Part shown: piece by piece, positions 20,638 to 21,100 of the stretch
Position numbering within the stretch: the first letter of the stretch is position 1
Layout of the letters: every line of letters starts with the position of its first letter
Assembly: GCA_009602725.1 (NCBI GenBank)
Contig: WELB01000146.1
Location: 276,854-297,953, forward strand
Direction: 5' to 3'
From: Spirogloea muscicola
Taxonomy: Eukaryota; Streptophyta; Zygnematophyceae; Spirogloeales; Spirogloeaceae
DNA: 21,100 nt
The notes under the pieces: generated by a model
Told to the model about the DNA's origin: nothing
The model's input: only the letters and a program-made list of their open reading frames with translations
The model's database searches: none
Program-made: the position numbers and the translations under genes

Positions 20638-21100
20638 TGGCAGCTCCTCAGTAGGTGCAATGGTTGAGCGGCTAACTCAGGTGTGGAGGCAGGACAGTAT
20701 CAGCAGAGGGGGCCGGTGCAAGGTGTCCACAAGCTGCGCTCAGAGAGACAGACGCTTCCATGAGAGGGCGGTGGCTAGGAGAGGCAATCAGGCGATTCCT
20801 CTGCGCAGCGACGTCACTGGGGGCCGCAGCATGTGCTAGTTGCCAGTGGAGTGGTCACACTTCGTCAACTGGAGTGCGATGACATAGCAAAGCTATGATA
20901 GGGCTCGGTATTGGCGATCGCGGGGTGCCCTGATGCGACCTGGAAAGGCAGCGGGAAAGGCTTACGGAATGGCACGGCAAGGCTGGGAAAAGCGCCTGCG
21001 GCTCTTGCTCTGGGGGGTCCCGTGAGCCCCAAGTCCGCCATGGCGCCGCGCCAGGCCGCCGCCGCCGCCCCTGCCGCCGCCGCGCCGTCGGCCCGCAAGC

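Larger units (their letters stand above)
19566..21100. other. Right-end region with only weakly supported open frames
   Basis: This stretch probably contains upstream exons of the unidentified minus-strand gene ending at 19332. A 114-codon minus frame lies at 19990-19646, a 158-codon one at 20145-19669 overlaps it in another phase, and a 161-codon one lies at 20637-20152. None shows a motif I recognise. At the very edge, 21040-21100 is open on both strands around a GCCATGGC palindrome and is too short to assign. Confidence 0.4.

Noticed and set aside
21020-21100. Start of a plus-strand gene (ATG at 21040, Ala-rich, transit-peptide-like) or of a minus-strand gene at the same GCCATGGC
   Set aside because: Both strands have an equally good start context because the site is palindromic, and only about 20 codons are visible; it cannot be decided.

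Overview
The window looks like nuclear DNA of a GC-rich green-lineage eukaryote, most likely a green alga. This is inferred from four things: genes are split by short GT-AG introns of about 50-400 bases, coding exons strongly favour G or C at third codon positions, there are plant-type TTTAGGG telomere-like repeats, and the best-matching families are plant or algal (a plastid mitoferrin-like carrier and an At3g11960-type CPSF-A protein). Species cannot be fixed from the sequence. There is no prokaryotic operon, CRISPR array, rRNA or convincing tRNA. Layout: 1-500 is extremely GC-rich, gene-free and carries three CACGTG boxes. 500-1942 is repeat-rich. A large gene on the minus strand, about 10123 down to 1943, encodes a DDB1/SF3B3-like CPSF-A family protein. 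I could chain 15 exons with matching phases (5,298 coding bases); the first exon is tentative. Dispersed repeats lie on both sides of this gene, partly in opposite orientation. At 10527-10791 there is a 265-base assembly gap, then 121 A's and a GCG run. The gap removes the 5' part of a plus-strand SWI/SNF subunit gene (SNF12/SWP73/BAF60 type), whose last three exons end at 12241. Converging on it from the right is a minus-strand gene (about 16271 to 12915, ten exons) for a polytopic membrane protein related to TLC-type nucleotide transporters. Around 17099-17200 a short plus-strand piece of the ribosome-biogenesis methyltransferase EMG1/NEP1 stops exactly at a single N. Directly after this N, a CGG run leads into a plus-strand mitochondrial-carrier-family gene, a plastid mitoferrin (MFL1) orthologue with six visible exons to about 19565. 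Its 3' end overlaps, on the opposite strand, a terminal exon with good codon bias from an unidentified gene. The right end, 19566-21100, holds only weakly supported open frames. How the genes relate: there is no shared pathway. These are housekeeping genes for RNA/DNA-associated complexes, chromatin remodelling, ribosome maturation and organelle transport. The most interesting signals are not new protein systems. They are four tandem UACUAAC branch-point matches in one intron, a telomere-like array inside a SNF12 intron, a stop-free 3n intron, a perfect palindrome with a splice-donor sequence on both strands, the tail-to-tail coding overlap at MFL1, and signs that two scaffold joins cut through genes.
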